64,000 bases of DNA from Deltaproteobacteria bacterium (GTDB taxonomy: Bacteria > Myxococcota_A > Polyangia > Polyangiales > Ga0077539): contig JACRDB010000011.1 in the NCBI GenBank assembly GCA_016218725.1, forward strand, positions 1 through 64,000, in the 5' to 3' direction. Each line of letters begins with the position of its first letter. Within the stretch, counting starts at the first letter, position 1. Below, one piece after another: positions 29,076 through 39,701 of this stretch. The notes beneath the pieces are model-generated. The model was given only the letters and a program-made list of their open reading frames with translations, made no database searches and was not told the origin of the DNA. A program made the translations under genes and the position numbers.

Positions 29076-30050
29076 TCAGTGGAGCGTTCGGATGTAGGCG
29101 ATGATCGCGTCGATCTGCCGGTCGTTGAGCGTGCCGCGGTAGGTGGGCATGACGGGCTGGAAGCCCTCCACCACGCGCGCGCTCGGGTCCAGGATAGACT
29201 GCCGGAGGTAGTTCTCCTCCACGGTCACACCGTTCCCGTCGCTCATGCGCTCCTGCCGGCCGAAGAGCCCGCGCCAGCTGGGGCCCGCCATGCGCGTGCC
29301 ATCCGTGGAGTGGCAGGTGAAGCACTGGTTCTCGCGGTACATCCGCTGGCCCCAGTCCGCGGTGCTCTCCCCGGGGTGCGGCCCCAGGAGCGACTCCTCG
29401 AAGGTGAGGTACTCCTGCATCGTCTGGATGGTGATCTCGCCGCGCATGTTGAAGTGCCCCGCGTAGGAGCCGTCCTGGGCCGGGGTGTTGCCCGCCGCGC
29501 CGCAGTACTCCGCGCAGTAGAAGGGCGCCCGCCCGGTGCGCGTGGCGCGGAACCAGAGCGTGCCGTACATCCCCGGCACCGCGTCGCGCTTCACCCGGAA
29601 CACCGGGATGAAGAACGCGTGGAGCACGTCCTCCGAGGAGATCAGGAGCCGCACCGCGCGCCCGACGGGCACGTGCAGCTCCGGGCTGTGCCCGCCGTTG
29701 GGGTACTCGAAGTCCCAGGACCATTTTCGCCCCCGCACGCGGATGTCCAGCGTGTCCGCCGGGGGGCTGGTCATGCTCACGTACTGCTCGAAGCCCCAGT
29801 GGAAGATCAGCGCCAGGAAGATCACCGGCGCCACGGTCCAGCCGACCTCCAGCGGGAGGTTGTGCCCCGTGGGCTCGGACTTCGGGTGCTTGCTGCGCTC
29901 GTACTTCCAGACGAAGTACAGCGCCGCGCCGATGATGCCCACGAAGAGCACCACGGACATCCAGTAGATGAAGTAGTACGTCCAGTCGACGCTCGGGGAC
30001 AGCGTGGACCATCCTCCCGGAAGCTGGATCGTGGGTTCTGTCGGGTTCAT
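29076..30050 (-). CDS. ctaC: Cytochrome c oxidase subunit II with fused cytochrome c
   Basis: 324 residues. Two membrane helices precede a cupredoxin CuA domain and a C-terminal cytochrome c (CFTCH at 243-247, Met301 in VMPTY as likely axial ligand). CuA ligands are His144, Cys179, Glu181, Cys183, His199 and Met202. The normal spacing from the second Cys to His is four; here it is 16, because 12 residues (185-196, [12 protein letters not shown]) are inserted at DNA 29463-29498. The fused heme domain makes this a caa3-type oxidase that accepts electrons from ACIII or its cytochrome partner. Confidence 0.95.
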   Translation of the reverse strand: MNPTEPTIQLPGGWSTLSPSVDWTYYFIYWMSVVLFVGIIGAALYFVWKYERSKHPKSEPTGHNLPLEVGWTVAPVIFLALIFHWGFEQYVSMTSPPADTLDIRVRGRKWSWDFEYPNGGHSPELHVPVGRAVRLLISSEDVLHAFFIPVFRVKRDAVPGMYGTLWFRATRTGRAPFYCAEYCGAAGNTPAQDGSYAGHFNMRGEITIQTMQEYLTFEESLLGPHPGESTADWGQRMYRENQCFTCHSTDGTRMAGPSWRGLFGRQERMSDGNGVTVEENYLRQSILDPSARVVEGFQPVMPTYRGTLNDRQIDAIIAYIRTLH

Positions 30051-30916
30051 CCTAGTCCCTGGCCTGTGATCCTTGGCGCGGTGTCAGCGTCAGCGGGCTG
30101 CGGCTCCTTGCGGCGGCGGTCGCGCAGCCAGAGCGTGCCCAGGAGCCCCGCCATGAGCACCACGGTGACCGCGCCCCCAAGGCGCATCACCCTCGTGGCC
30201 AGGAGCGCGTAGCGCTTGCCCTGCGGGTCGTAGTGGTAGCAGTACAGTATCAGCCGCTCGACAGTGGTGACGCTCCGGCCCTCGGAGGCCTCCAGGAGCC
30301 CGAGCCGCAGGTCCGCCTCGCGGTACTCGATCCCGTAGAGGTAGCGCCCCACCCTGCCCGACGGCGTCAGCAGCGTGGTCACCGCGGGGTGCGCGTACTG
30401 GCCCTGCCGCGCGTCGTAGCGGTACTGGAAGCCCACCGCCTCGGTCACCCGACGGATGGAGGCCTCGTCGCCCGTCAGGAAGTGCCAGCCCCGGGCCGCC
30501 GTCGTACGGTTGTACGTGCGCAAGACCCGCTGGCGCTTCTGGGCGCTCACCTCCGTGGTGTCCCGCGGGTCGATGGACAGCGTCACCACGTCGAACTCCT
30601 GGCCCACGCTCCAGCGCGTCTGGGCCAGCACCCGCAGGACCGCGTTCAGCACCATGCTGCACAGCATCGGGCAGCGGTGGTACACAAGGTTCAGGAGCAC
30701 CGGCCGGCGCCCGTCGAAGTACTGCCCCAGCCGCACCGCCCGGCCCTCGTGGTCCCGGAAGGTCACGTCCGTGGGCACCTGCGCCCCCAGGTGCTCCACC
30801 ACGGTCACGTCCGCCAGCTCCGGCGGCAGCACGTTGATCTGCGCCCACGCAGACCCCGGCGCCGCCAGCAGCATCGCCAGCAGGAGGAGCGCGGAGGTGA
30901 CAGCCCGGGTGGTCAT
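30047..30916 (-). CDS. SCO1/SenC copper chaperone for CuA
   Basis: 289 residues, with signal peptide (AAPGSAWA) and an unusual C-terminal membrane helix (VTVVLMAGLLGTLWLRDR). The thioredoxin-like domain contains YHRCPMLCSMVL, the CxxxC copper motif, and YAHPAVTTLL with the third copper ligand His. It should load copper into the CuA site of subunit II. Its stop overlaps the ctaC start as ATGA, so the two are translationally coupled. The CPMLC variant is common in myxobacterial SCO proteins. Confidence 0.92.
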   Translation of the reverse strand: MTTRAVTSALLLLAMLLAAPGSAWAQINVLPPELADVTVVEHLGAQVPTDVTFRDHEGRAVRLGQYFDGRRPVLLNLVYHRCPMLCSMVLNAVLRVLAQTRWSVGQEFDVVTLSIDPRDTTEVSAQKRQRVLRTYNRTTAARGWHFLTGDEASIRRVTEAVGFQYRYDARQGQYAHPAVTTLLTPSGRVGRYLYGIEYREADLRLGLLEASEGRSVTTVERLILYCYHYDPQGKRYALLATRVMRLGGAVTVVLMAGLLGTLWLRDRRRKEPQPADADTAPRITGQGLG

Positions 30917-30925
30917 TGGTTATAC

Positions 30926-31480
30926 TTAAGGGTTCGTCCCCGGCGGCGGCCTGGAGGCGGCCGCGGGCCTCGCGGCGGGGGCGGGCGCCCCTCGCGCGGG
31001 GAGGTGGATCTGAACCCCTGGCACCGCGGGCGGCGACGGCCTCCCGAGCAGAGGCCGGACGGCTCCGCGAAGACCGGTCGCCGTGGGGGTCGGCGCTGCC
31101 GCCGCGGGCGGCGCGACCTCGGCGGGCGGCGGCGCAGGCGGCGCAGGCGGCGCAGGCGGCGTGAAGTCCCGGTGCAGGAGCGACCAGCCCACCATCGGGT
31201 CGTAGGTGGTGGACGGCTCCGGGGCGATGGCCCTCGGGCGCCCGCCGGAGGCCACCGTGCGCAGCGCGGGCTCCAGCCGGGCGAGGGCCTGGGCCTCGCG
31301 GGCGCGGGCGTGGTCGAGCTGGTCCGTGGGCGCCTCGAAGACCTTGGCGCGCTGGTCCCGCTCGTACATGATCGTGAAGTACGAGTGGAACAGGTACTGC
31401 AGGGCCAGCAGCGTCCCGAGGGAGAGCCCCGCGAGGACGATGATCCTGCCGATGGGTGGTTCCGTGCGGTCCGTGGCCAT
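30926..31480 (-). CDS. Small membrane protein between actF and SCO
   Basis: 184 residues, ATG 31480 (MATDRTEPPIGRIIVL). One membrane helix at about 12-34 (IIVLAGLSLGTLLALQYLFH) is followed by a helical stretch and then a long Pro/Ala-rich tail with PAPPAPPAPP and ARPAAASRPP. The segment TYDPMVGWSLLHRDF is the only well-ordered part of the tail. It lies where some ACIII operons carry a small accessory subunit (ActG-like), but I cannot confirm homology. A role in ACIII or oxidase assembly is inferred from position only. Confidence 0.7.
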   Translation of the reverse strand: MATDRTEPPIGRIIVLAGLSLGTLLALQYLFHSYFTIMYERDQRAKVFEAPTDQLDHARAREAQALARLEPALRTVASGGRPRAIAPEPSTTYDPMVGWSLLHRDFTPPAPPAPPAPPPAEVAPPAAAAPTPTATGLRGAVRPLLGRPSPPAVPGVQIHLPARGAPAPAARPAAASRPPPGTNP

Positions 31481-31491
31481 GGTCCGGTCCC

Positions 31492-32859
31492 TCAGAAGTT
31501 CTCGAAGCGGAGCGACCGCGACAGCCGCGGGTCCCCGATGGGCACCAGGGGGTGCCGGGTCATGCGCTGGAACACCACCGCGAGGTACACCCCGCCGACG
31601 CCCACCAGGCACGCGAGGTCCAGCCAGTGGGGCTGCAGCGAGGCCGGGTCCTGCGGGGTGAGCTCGAGCACGTTCCGCGCGAAGTTCGGCAGGACGGCCC
31701 AGTAGCACTCCACCACGTGCATCACCAGCATCCCCGCGGCCCCGAGGCTCAACAGCGACAGCCGCCGCTTGATGTTCCGGGACATCAGGAACACGAAGGG
31801 CAGCGCGAAGTGCCCGAGGCAGATCAGGAGCGACACGTTCTTCCAGGGGCCGTCGCCCCAGCGCGCGTGGAAATACGTGGTCTCCTCGGGGATGCCCGCG
31901 TACCAGATCAGGAAGAACTGCGAGAAGGAGATGTACGCCCAGAAGCAGTTGAACCCGAAGAGGAGCTTGCCCAGGTCGTGGTAGTGCTCCACGGTGACGG
32001 CCCGGGTCAGGGGTCCGTTCGCCCGGAGGGAGAGCGTCGTCAGGATCAGCACCGCCATGGCCGCCACCACGCTGCCAGAGAAGAGCTGCACGCCGAAGAT
32101 GGTGGAGAACCAGGTCGGGTCCAGGCCCATGATCCAGTCGACGCCCGCGAAGGTCAGCGTCAGCCCGAAGACGAAGGTCGCCGGCGGCGCCAACCTCGCC
32201 GAGCGCACCGTCAACCCCTCGGCGCGGCTGCCGTCCTGCGCGGTGCTGTTGCGGTAGAAGCTCCACGCCAGGAGGCCCCAGGCGGCGAAATAGATCAGCG
32301 CCCGCAGGAACCAGAAGTTGCGGTTCAGGTACGGCGCCTTGTGCTGGAGGAGCTCGTGGTGCACCGCGCGCTCGATGTCCTCCTGGGAGTACACCCCCGC
32401 GCCGTGGCCGCCGCCGTGCTCCGTGGCCGCCGCCGGGGCGCCGTGCTCTCCATGGCCGCCCTCGTGAGGGGCGCTCTCGTGACCGCCGCCGTGCTCCGCG
32501 GAGACGTGGGTCCAGGGGTACAGGTGCTCCATCCCCAGCACCACGGGGACGAAGAGCGGGGCGAACACCAGCAGCCCCACCATGAAGAACTCCGCCGTGC
32601 GGCGCACGGTGACGCTCCAGCGCGCGGAGGTGAGGTACTGCACCAGGACGAAGAACAAGCTCCCGAGGCCGATGGTCAGGAAGACGAGGAACGCGAAGAG
32701 GTACGAGTACGCCGCCCGCTGGGGGTTGCTGGAGTGCCCCGCGGCCCAGCCGCCGAGGCCGAGCACGCCGGCGCCCGCGGCGAGCTTCCAGGCGCTGGCC
32801 CAGGGGCCCCCCTGGAGCCGGTAGTCCCCACCTTCGTCGGTCTTGCTCTCGGCGCTCAC
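31492..32859 (-). CDS. actF: Alternative complex III subunit ActF
   Basis: 455 residues, GTG 32859, overlapping the actE stop as GTGA. About ten membrane helices. It is a shorter paralogue of the ActC/NrfD fold: helical segments include SYLFAFLVFLTIGLGSLFFV, FFMVGLLVFAPLFVPVVLGM and LFGFNCFWAYISFSQFFLIW. A His-rich loop (EHGGGHESAPHEGGHGEHG) lies between helices three and four. ActF with ActC anchors the complex in the membrane and likely participates in quinol oxidation and proton movement. Confidence 0.93.
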   Translation of the reverse strand: MSAESKTDEGGDYRLQGGPWASAWKLAAGAGVLGLGGWAAGHSSNPQRAAYSYLFAFLVFLTIGLGSLFFVLVQYLTSARWSVTVRRTAEFFMVGLLVFAPLFVPVVLGMEHLYPWTHVSAEHGGGHESAPHEGGHGEHGAPAAATEHGGGHGAGVYSQEDIERAVHHELLQHKAPYLNRNFWFLRALIYFAAWGLLAWSFYRNSTAQDGSRAEGLTVRSARLAPPATFVFGLTLTFAGVDWIMGLDPTWFSTIFGVQLFSGSVVAAMAVLILTTLSLRANGPLTRAVTVEHYHDLGKLLFGFNCFWAYISFSQFFLIWYAGIPEETTYFHARWGDGPWKNVSLLICLGHFALPFVFLMSRNIKRRLSLLSLGAAGMLVMHVVECYWAVLPNFARNVLELTPQDPASLQPHWLDLACLVGVGGVYLAVVFQRMTRHPLVPIGDPRLSRSLRFENF

Positions 32860-33497
32860 GGCATCGCTCCGTCGTTCGGGGCCTGGCTGAGCTCCAGCGC
32901 GCGCACGTACGCGACGATGGCCCAGCGGTCGTTCACGGGGACCTGCGCGGCGTAGGAGGGCATGTTGCGGACCCCGTTGGAGATCGTCGCGTAGAGCTGC
33001 CCGTCCGGCATGTGCCGCACGCGCGCGTCGTGGAGGTTCGCCGGTTGCGGGTAGGGGAAGCCTACGCTGGGCCTGCGCGACCGCAGGTACACCATCCCGA
33101 GCCCGTCCCCCGCGCGGCCGTGGCACGGCGCGCAGTAGATGTTGAAGCGCTCGTGGCCGCGCAGGGTGAGCGCGTCCATACCCTCGTGGCGACGGCCCTG
33201 GTCATCGCGGTAGGTGGCCTGGGACACCACGGGCTCGGGCACCGTAGGCACGTAGGCGCTGTTGTCCTCCTCGCGGCCGGTGGCCACCCGCGCGTCATCG
33301 ATGAGCGAGCCGAAGGGCACCGTGCCCTCCACCGGCGGGCGCATGGTGCGGCCATCGGCGAACATCCGGCTCCGGGCCTGGGGGTTGTAGCGCTGCTGCT
33401 GGTGCATGTTCCGCAGGAGCGCCACCGGGGGCTCCTCGGAGGTCTGCCCGCGGCAGCCCAGGGCGCTGAGAACTACGATCGCGGCCAGGCGCTTCAC
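32856..33497 (-). CDS. actE: Alternative complex III mono-heme cytochrome ActE
   Basis: 213 residues. The signal MKRLAAIVVLSALGC ends in a lipobox (ALGC), so it is a lipoprotein. One CxxCH heme site is in FNIYCAPCHGRAGDGLGM; a Met in RNMPSYAAQVP is the likely sixth ligand. It passes electrons from the complex to a periplasmic carrier or directly to the caa3 oxidase. The stop overlaps actF by four bases and the start overlaps the actD stop by four. Confidence 0.92.
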   Translation of the reverse strand: MKRLAAIVVLSALGCRGQTSEEPPVALLRNMHQQQRYNPQARSRMFADGRTMRPPVEGTVPFGSLIDDARVATGREEDNSAYVPTVPEPVVSQATYRDDQGRRHEGMDALTLRGHERFNIYCAPCHGRAGDGLGMVYLRSRRPSVGFPYPQPANLHDARVRHMPDGQLYATISNGVRNMPSYAAQVPVNDRWAIVAYVRALELSQAPNDGAMP

Positions 33498-34069
33498 GGC
33501 ACTTCGTCCTCGATGACCTCGACGTGCGTCGCCTTGGCGCCCTCGAGGAGTTCACGGGTCTTGGTCAGGTCGAACTTGGGGTCTTCGCGCTCCACCGAGA
33601 GGAAGAACCGGTCGTCCGTCGCGGACCGGAAGCGGTCCGAGAAGAACACCGGGTGGTGGTGCCGCGGGAGCTTGTTGAGCCCCAGCATCCCGAACACCGC
33701 CCCGAAGGCGGAGAACAGCACCGTGAGCTCGAAGGTCACCGGCGCGTACGCGGGGATGGACAACGGCGGCTTGCCCCCCACCACGAAGGGGTACGAGATG
33801 TGGTTCGCCCAGGTGATCAGCGCCACCGCCGTGGTGAAGCCCGCCGTGGCCATGGCCGCGACGATCCACCCGAGGCGCGAGTCGCTCATCCCCATGGCCC
33901 GGTCCATGCCGTGCACCGGGAAGGGCGTGTGCGCGTCGAAGCTCTTGTAGCCCGCGTCCCGCAGGGCCTCCGCGGCGTGCAGGACGCTCCCCGCCGAGTC
34001 GAACTCCGCCAGGAGGAGCACCGGGCGCCGCTCGCGCTCGGGCTGCGGTTCGTTGTGCGTGTCGCTCAT
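33494..34069 (-). CDS. actD: Alternative complex III subunit ActD (DUF3341)
   Basis: 191 residues. The soluble N-terminal DUF3341 segment has VLLLAEFDSAGSVLHAAEAL and DAHTPFPVHGMDRAMG. Two membrane helices follow: LGWIVAAMATAGFTTAVALI and TFELTVLFSAFGAVFGMLGL. The fold ends with a periplasmic ferredoxin-like tail. ActD is a structural subunit that contacts ActB and ActC. It starts six bases after actC. Confidence 0.93.
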   Translation of the reverse strand: MSDTHNEPQPERERRPVLLLAEFDSAGSVLHAAEALRDAGYKSFDAHTPFPVHGMDRAMGMSDSRLGWIVAAMATAGFTTAVALITWANHISYPFVVGGKPPLSIPAYAPVTFELTVLFSAFGAVFGMLGLNKLPRHHHPVFFSDRFRSATDDRFFLSVEREDPKFDLTKTRELLEGAKATHVEVIEDEVP

Positions 34070-34075
34070 GGGACC

Positions 34076-35539
34076 TTATGCCCCCTCGGTGGCGGCGGGG
34101 GCGGGCTCTCCGCCCTCCGTCGGCGCGTCGCGCTTGTCGTGCTTGTCGTGCTTGCCGTGGTGCTCGCCGTGGTGCGGGTCCGCCTGCGGGAGCACACCCT
34201 TGAGCTCCGCGATGGCGATCATGGGCACCCACCGGATGAAGAGCAGGAACAGCGTGAAGAACAGCCCCAGGCTCCCCATGAAGGTCGCGATGTCCACCGC
34301 CGTCGGGTGGAAGTACCCCCAGGAGGCGGGCACGAAGTCCCGGTGGAGGCTCGTCACGATGATCACGAAGCGCTCGAACCACATCCCGATGTTGATGAAG
34401 ATGCTCAGCACGAAGCTGAACGGGATGTTCGTCCGGAAGCGCTTGAACCAGAAGAACTGCGGCGAGATCACGTTGCACGAGATCATCGTCCAGTACGCCC
34501 AGGAGTAGGGCCCCAGCGCGCGGTTGACGAACACGTACCGCTCGTACGGGTTGCCGGAGTACCACGCGATGAAGAACTCCATCGCGTATGCGTACCCGAC
34601 CAGGCTCCCCGTCGCGAGCATGATCTTGTTCATCAGCTCGATGTGGGTCATGGTGACCAGGTCGTTGAGCTTGTACACCACCCGCGCGACCAGGATCAGG
34701 GACATCACCATCGCGAAGCCCGAGAACACGGCCCCCGCGACGAAGTACGGCGGGAAGATGGTGGTGTGCCACCCGGGCTCCACGCTCGTGGCGAAGTCAA
34801 AGGACACCACCGAGTGGACGCTCAGCACCAGCGGCGTAGAGAGCGCCGCGAGGATCATGTACGCGCGCTCGTAGTTGGACCAGTGCCGGTTGCTCCCGCG
34901 CCAGCCGAGGGCGAAGAGCCCGTACACGTACCTGCGCACCCCCTGCGCCGCGGTGGTGCAGCGGTCCCGGAGCGTGGCCAGGTCGGGGATGAGCCCCACG
35001 TACCAGAAGAGCAGGCTCACCGTGAAGTACGTGCCCACGGCGAAGATGTCCCACAGGAGCGGGCTCTTGAAGTTCGGCCACAGGCTCATGCTGTTGGGCA
35101 GCGGGAACATGTAGTACGCGTGCCACACGCGGCCCACGTGGATGCCCGGGAACAGGAGCGCGCAGATGACCGCGAAGATGGTCATGGCCTCCGCGAAGCG
35201 GTTGATGCTCGTGCGCCACTTTTGCCGGAAGAGGAACAGCACCGCGGAGATCAGCGTCCCGGCGTGGCCGATGCCGACCCACCAGACGAAGTTGGTGATG
35301 TCCCAGGCCCAGCCCACCGGGGAGTTGTTCCCCCAGACGCCGACGCCCTTCCAGAAGAGCCAGCCCACGGCGGCGCCGAGGATGCCCAGGAAGGTGGCGG
35401 CCGTGAGGAAGGCGATCCACCACCCGCGGGGGGCGCTGGTCTCCGTCACCACGGAGATGGAGTCGGTGATCTCGCGGAAGGTCGCGCCCGGCCGGACCAG
35501 GTGCTTCTCGCCGATGGAAGTGATGGGTCCGTCGCTCAT
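34076..35539 (-). CDS. actC: Alternative complex III NrfD-like quinol subunit ActC
   Basis: 487 residues with about ten membrane helices, NrfD/PsrC family. Conserved blocks are [59 protein letters not shown] and [20 protein letters not shown]. It provides the quinol oxidation site and hands electrons to the Fe-S clusters of ActB. The C-terminus is His/Lys/Asp-rich ([16 protein letters not shown]). The start overlaps the actB stop by four bases. Confidence 0.95.
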   Translation of the reverse strand: MSDGPITSIGEKHLVRPGATFREITDSISVVTETSAPRGWWIAFLTAATFLGILGAAVGWLFWKGVGVWGNNSPVGWAWDITNFVWWVGIGHAGTLISAVLFLFRQKWRTSINRFAEAMTIFAVICALLFPGIHVGRVWHAYYMFPLPNSMSLWPNFKSPLLWDIFAVGTYFTVSLLFWYVGLIPDLATLRDRCTTAAQGVRRYVYGLFALGWRGSNRHWSNYERAYMILAALSTPLVLSVHSVVSFDFATSVEPGWHTTIFPPYFVAGAVFSGFAMVMSLILVARVVYKLNDLVTMTHIELMNKIMLATGSLVGYAYAMEFFIAWYSGNPYERYVFVNRALGPYSWAYWTMISCNVISPQFFWFKRFRTNIPFSFVLSIFINIGMWFERFVIIVTSLHRDFVPASWGYFHPTAVDIATFMGSLGLFFTLFLLFIRWVPMIAIAELKGVLPQADPHHGEHHGKHDKHDKRDAPTEGGEPAPAATEGA

Positions 35540-38500
35540 CCGAGCATCTCCGGGTTCGGATTGCGGATGCGTGCCAGGTACGTGGTCCGCGGCTGCGTGC
35601 CGACCTCCCCGAGGAGCTTGTAGCGCCGGTCCTCGCGGGACACGCGCGCCACGCGGCTATCGTGGTCGTTCAGGTCGCCGAAGACCACCGCGTCCGCGGG
35701 GCAGGCCTGCTGGCAGGCGGTCTTGAGCTCGCCGTCGCGCAGCTCCACCGCGACGCCGGGCTGCCCGTCGTGGGCGAAGCCCTCCACCGCGTGGACGCGG
35801 CCCTCGCGCTTGGCGGCGATCTTGTGCGTCTGGATCCGCTGGATGCAGTAGGTGCACTTCTCCATCACCCCGCGGAAGCGCACGGTGACGTTCGGGTTCA
35901 TCTGCATCCGGACGGTCTCCGGCGTGTCCGCGTGGCCGGGCTGGTACACCCCGTCGTTGTGGTAGTTCAGGTAGTTGAAGCGCCGGACCTTGTAGGGGCA
36001 GTTGTTGGCGCAGTACCGCGTCCCGATGCAGCGGTTGTACGCCATCTCGTTGATGCCCTCGGTGGAGTGCACCGTGGCGGCCACCGGGCACACGTTCTCG
36101 CACGGGGCGTTCTCGCAGTGCACGCACGCCAGGGGTTGGAAGGCCACCCGCGGGTCGCTCGTGGCCTCCGGGTCGGCGTCGGTCCCCCGGGGCCTGGGGC
36201 TCACGAAGTACCGGTCCACCCGCAGCCAGTGCATCTCCCGGCCGCGGGCCACGTACTCCTTGCCCACCACCGGGATGTTGTTCTCCGCCTGGCAGGCCAC
36301 CACGCAGGTGCCGCAGCCCGTGCAGGCGTTCAGGTCTATGGCCATGCCCCACTTGTTCCCGGGGTACGCCGCCTGGCGCCACAGGGGCAGGGTCCGCGGC
36401 GTGGGCGAGAGCCGCTCGGCCAGGTTCGGGTGCTCCCGGTACTCCGCCAGCGTGGCCTCGATGGCCACGGGCCGCCCCTCCATCCGGTGGTTCTCCTGCG
36501 TCTGCGAGAAGCGGTAGCGCGAGCCCTCGCGCTCCACCCGCACGCCGTCGGTGAACCACAAAGCGTCGCTCGCGCGCAGGGGGCCTACGTCAAAGCCCCG
36601 CCCGGTGCCCACGCGCCCGGCGGTGGCGCGGCCCCACCCGAGGAAGAGCGCCACGGAGTTGTCCGCCTGGCCCGGCATGATCCACACCGGCGCCGTGAGC
36701 ATGCGCTCGCCCTTGGAGAGCCTCAGCTGGTCGCCGTTGTCCACCCCGAGCCGGTGGGCCGTGGCCTCGGACACGTACGCGCAGTTGTCCCAGGAGATCC
36801 GCGTCAGCGGGTCCGGGAGCTCCAGCATCCACGCGTTGGCCGCGTGGCGCCCGTCGTACATCTTGGCGTCGAGGGCGAAGGTGACCTCCAGGTTGCTGTC
36901 CGTCACCGCGGCGGGGACGGGCCTGCGCAGGTGCGCGGCGATGTCGCCCGCGCGCAGCGAGGGCGCCGGCGCTGGCCCGAGGGACGGGGCCAGCACGCCC
37001 GTGTTCAGCGCCCGGAGCCAGCGCCGCTCGAAGGCCGGCCCCTGGGGCTCGGACCGGCTGGCGGTCTCGCGCACCAGGTCATGCCCACGGTTCGTGCTCG
37101 CCCCGGCGGCCACGGCCAGGAGCTCCAGCTCGCTGCGGCTGTAGAACAAGGGCGCGATCAGCGGCTGCTGCACGCTCACGGTGCCGTCCAGGGCCTGGGC
37201 GTCGCCCCAGGCCTCCAGGTAGTGGCACGCTGGCGCATGCCACGTACACACCGCGCCGGTCTCATCCCGGTGCATGGACAGGTGCACGCTCACCCGCGCC
37301 TGACGGATCCTGGCCGCGACCTGCAGGTCCGCCGGGGCGTCGTAGACGGGGTTGCCGCCAAGAATCACCAGGGCCTGCACCTGCCCGCCCTCCAGGGCGC
37401 GGCACAGGTCCCGCAGGTCCTGGGCCTCGTCGCCCAGGTCCTGGTCCGCCGCGGGGAAGTAATCAATCGCCGCGTGGTTGCCGAGGGCCGCGTTGAGCGC
37501 GTGGACCAGCGCGTGGACGCCCACCGGCTGGCGGCTGCCGGCCACCAGCACCCCGTTGCCGCGGTGCCGCGAGAGCTCCTCGGCCACCACGTTGATCCAG
37601 CGCTCGCTCACCCCGGCGGGCGGCGCCGCGTTGCGCACGGCCTCGGCCACGGGGCCGAGCTCCAGGGTGTGGTGCGCCACCCGCCGCGAGGCCAGGGCCC
37701 GAAGGTACGCCTCCACGGCGCTGGCCGGCAGGCGCAGGCGGTGGTCGGCGTTGGCGCCGGTGAGCGACAGGTGGGGCTCCACCACGTAGAGCCTGGAGGG
37801 GTCGCGGCCCTCGCCCACGCGGCGGCCCTCGGCGTAGCGCCGGGTGCTGCGCACGGCGCCGGGCTCCGTCTGGAGGAAGTCCGCGTCGAGGGACACGATC
37901 ACCCGGGCCCGCTCGTACCGGGGCAGGGCGTTCAGGGCCATGCCGAAGGCCAGCCGGCTCCCGAGGTGCGTGTTGGCCGTGGTCCCGGCGCTCCAGGTGT
38001 GCACCCTGGCCTCCGGGAGCCGCTGCGCGAGCAGCGCCTTGAGGCGGTGGAAGGTCGGCGAGATGGAGGGCCGCACGAGGAACCGGAGCCCCGCGCCGCG
38101 GGTGGCCACCTGGGCCTCCAGGAGCGCGCGGTAGGCCTCGTCGAACTGCGTGTAGCTCCTCTCCTGGCCGCCCTCGGTGGGGTTCTTGGACCGGTCGGGG
38201 TCGTAGAGGTCCAGCACCGACGCCTGCGTGAGCAGGTCCGTGGACCCGAGGCTCCCGGCGTGCCCGGGGTTGCCCTCGACCTTGGTGGGGCGCCCCTCGT
38301 GGCTCTCCACCAGGAGCCCCAGGGCGTCCCCCCGGCGCTCGTACACCGACGCGTACCACGTGGCCGTGCCGATGTTCATCCCCTCCGGCATGCGGGTGTA
38401 CGGCAGGATGTTGTCCACCGGCCGACGGCACCCGGCCAGGGTCCCCAGGGCGATGGAGGCCCCCATCAGCGAGAGGAAGCCCCGGCGCGAGACCGGGTCC

Positions 38501-38670
38501 GTGAACTCCGCCACGCCGCCCGGGAACTCCGCGCTATACGTGGCAGTTTCATCAGTGATTTCCGCGGGTTCCGTTCCCTGGAGCTGTTGGTCGAGCTCGG
38601 GGCGGTCCATCCAGTAGATGGGCGCGTCGGGGGCGGGGGCGGCGAACTCGTAGGGCTGGCGGCGGCTCAT
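35536..38670 (-). CDS. actB: Alternative complex III Fe-S subunit ActB
   Basis: 1044 residues. An internal twin-arginine signal [10 protein letters not shown] (61-70) and lipobox-like LAGC (78-81) mark Tat export. Residues 85-700 form a molybdopterin-enzyme-like domain with no cofactor-binding Cys/Ser visible. The C-terminal part is a four-cluster ferredoxin domain, with [41 protein letters not shown] and CTYCIQRI as cluster ligands. It relays electrons from ActC to the heme subunits. Start ATG 38670 overlaps the actA stop by four bases. The size is normal for ActB. Confidence 0.95.
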   Translation of the reverse strand: MSRRQPYEFAAPAPDAPIYWMDRPELDQQLQGTEPAEITDETATYSAEFPGGVAEFTDPVSRRGFLSLMGASIALGTLAGCRRPVDNILPYTRMPEGMNIGTATWYASVYERRGDALGLLVESHEGRPTKVEGNPGHAGSLGSTDLLTQASVLDLYDPDRSKNPTEGGQERSYTQFDEAYRALLEAQVATRGAGLRFLVRPSISPTFHRLKALLAQRLPEARVHTWSAGTTANTHLGSRLAFGMALNALPRYERARVIVSLDADFLQTEPGAVRSTRRYAEGRRVGEGRDPSRLYVVEPHLSLTGANADHRLRLPASAVEAYLRALASRRVAHHTLELGPVAEAVRNAAPPAGVSERWINVVAEELSRHRGNGVLVAGSRQPVGVHALVHALNAALGNHAAIDYFPAADQDLGDEAQDLRDLCRALEGGQVQALVILGGNPVYDAPADLQVAARIRQARVSVHLSMHRDETGAVCTWHAPACHYLEAWGDAQALDGTVSVQQPLIAPLFYSRSELELLAVAAGASTNRGHDLVRETASRSEPQGPAFERRWLRALNTGVLAPSLGPAPAPSLRAGDIAAHLRRPVPAAVTDSNLEVTFALDAKMYDGRHAANAWMLELPDPLTRISWDNCAYVSEATAHRLGVDNGDQLRLSKGERMLTAPVWIMPGQADNSVALFLGWGRATAGRVGTGRGFDVGPLRASDALWFTDGVRVEREGSRYRFSQTQENHRMEGRPVAIEATLAEYREHPNLAERLSPTPRTLPLWRQAAYPGNKWGMAIDLNACTGCGTCVVACQAENNIPVVGKEYVARGREMHWLRVDRYFVSPRPRGTDADPEATSDPRVAFQPLACVHCENAPCENVCPVAATVHSTEGINEMAYNRCIGTRYCANNCPYKVRRFNYLNYHNDGVYQPGHADTPETVRMQMNPNVTVRFRGVMEKCTYCIQRIQTHKIAAKREGRVHAVEGFAHDGQPGVAVELRDGELKTACQQACPADAVVFGDLNDHDSRVARVSREDRRYKLLGEVGTQPRTTYLARIRNPNPEMLG

Positions 38671-39368
38671 CGGTGGCACCCGGAACACGTTTGCGGCGGA
38701 CGGACCGGGCGCGCCTGCTGCGTCGGGCCCGAGGGCTCCCAGTTCATGTTGGTGACTTCGCTCGGGGGGCGCAGGCGCCCGGTGGGGTCTCGGTGGCAGT
38801 CCAGGCACCAGCCCATGCTCAAGGGCTGCTCCTGGCGCACCACCTCCATGCGGTCCACGCGGCCGTGGCACTCCACGCAGCCGACGCCCGCGGTGACGTG
38901 CACGCTGTGGTCAAAGTAGGCGTGGTCTGGCAGGCGGTGCACCCGCACCCAGGGGATCGCCGCCTGGGCTACGGTGAGCCGCGCGCGGCGCTCGGCGGGC
39001 ACCCCGGGGCAGTTGGCGTCCGTGCGCTGCGCGGGCGGGAACTGCGCGCACCAGCTCTCCCGGACGGGGGCGAGGGCGCCGGAGTCCAGCCGCACCTGGG
39101 CGTGGCAGTTCATGCACGTCTGCGTGGGCGGGATCATCGCCTCCGGCGACCGCTCGACGTTGGCGTGGCAGTACCGGCAGTCCATGCCCAGCTGCCCGGC
39201 GTGGAGCCAGTGGCTGTAGGGCACCGGCTGCCGGGGCGCGTAGCCCACGTGCGTGTGCTTGGGGGTGAAGTAGTACCAGACCCCGGCGGTGGCGGCCCCG
39301 CCGCCCACGGCGAGGCCCAGCCCCAGGATGGCCGGCAGGAGGTTGAAGGAGCGCGGAAAGATCTGCAT
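38667..39368 (-). CDS. actA: Alternative complex III penta-heme cytochrome ActA
   Basis: 233 residues with an N-terminal membrane anchor (LLPAILGLGLAVGGGAATAG). Five CxxCH motifs lie at 64-68, 85-89, 164-168, 188-192 and 228-232, as expected for ActA. Between hemes 2 and 3, residues about 105-137 form an insertion with two extra cysteines (Cys107 and Cys120) that I do not recall in other ActA proteins. ActA transfers electrons out of ACIII. It is the first gene of the long operon, downstream of a good promoter match. Confidence 0.95.
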   Translation of the reverse strand: MQIFPRSFNLLPAILGLGLAVGGGAATAGVWYYFTPKHTHVGYAPRQPVPYSHWLHAGQLGMDCRYCHANVERSPEAMIPPTQTCMNCHAQVRLDSGALAPVRESWCAQFPPAQRTDANCPGVPAERRARLTVAQAAIPWVRVHRLPDHAYFDHSVHVTAGVGCVECHGRVDRMEVVRQEQPLSMGWCLDCHRDPTGRLRPPSEVTNMNWEPSGPTQQARPVRPPQTCSGCHR

Positions 39369-39423
39369 GTCGGTTCGTCGTGAGTTGCAGCCAATGCGCG
39401 CGCCCGAGAGCCGCCGCGGGGCG

Positions 39424-39452
39424 CTAGCACCATTTCGTCAGGGACCTGTCAA
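39424..39452 (-). promoter_or_regulatory. Candidate promoter of the act-cta operon
   Basis: On the minus strand, a perfect TTGACA (39452-39447), a 17-base spacer and TGCTAG (39429-39424). The start would lie near 39417, about 50 bases before the actA ATG. Confidence 0.5.
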
Positions 39453-39701
39453 GATCCCCGGGGCGTGAATTCACCCGCCGGGGTCCTTCTGTGTGACTCC
39501 GCAGCCACGCCGAGGGACCCGCCGGCCACCTGTCGGCCGCGGACCCTAACAGCTTTGCCGTCGATCACAAAGCACAGAATGCAGTGCCGCCCTGCGACCG
39601 ACCGCCTTCGGCCATGTAGGGTCCCCTCCCCCGGGTCGGCAAGACGCTCGCCCTGCGCCCCCTCGCGCACGGCGTTCGTGCGGTTCCTAAGTCTCAACCT
39701 A

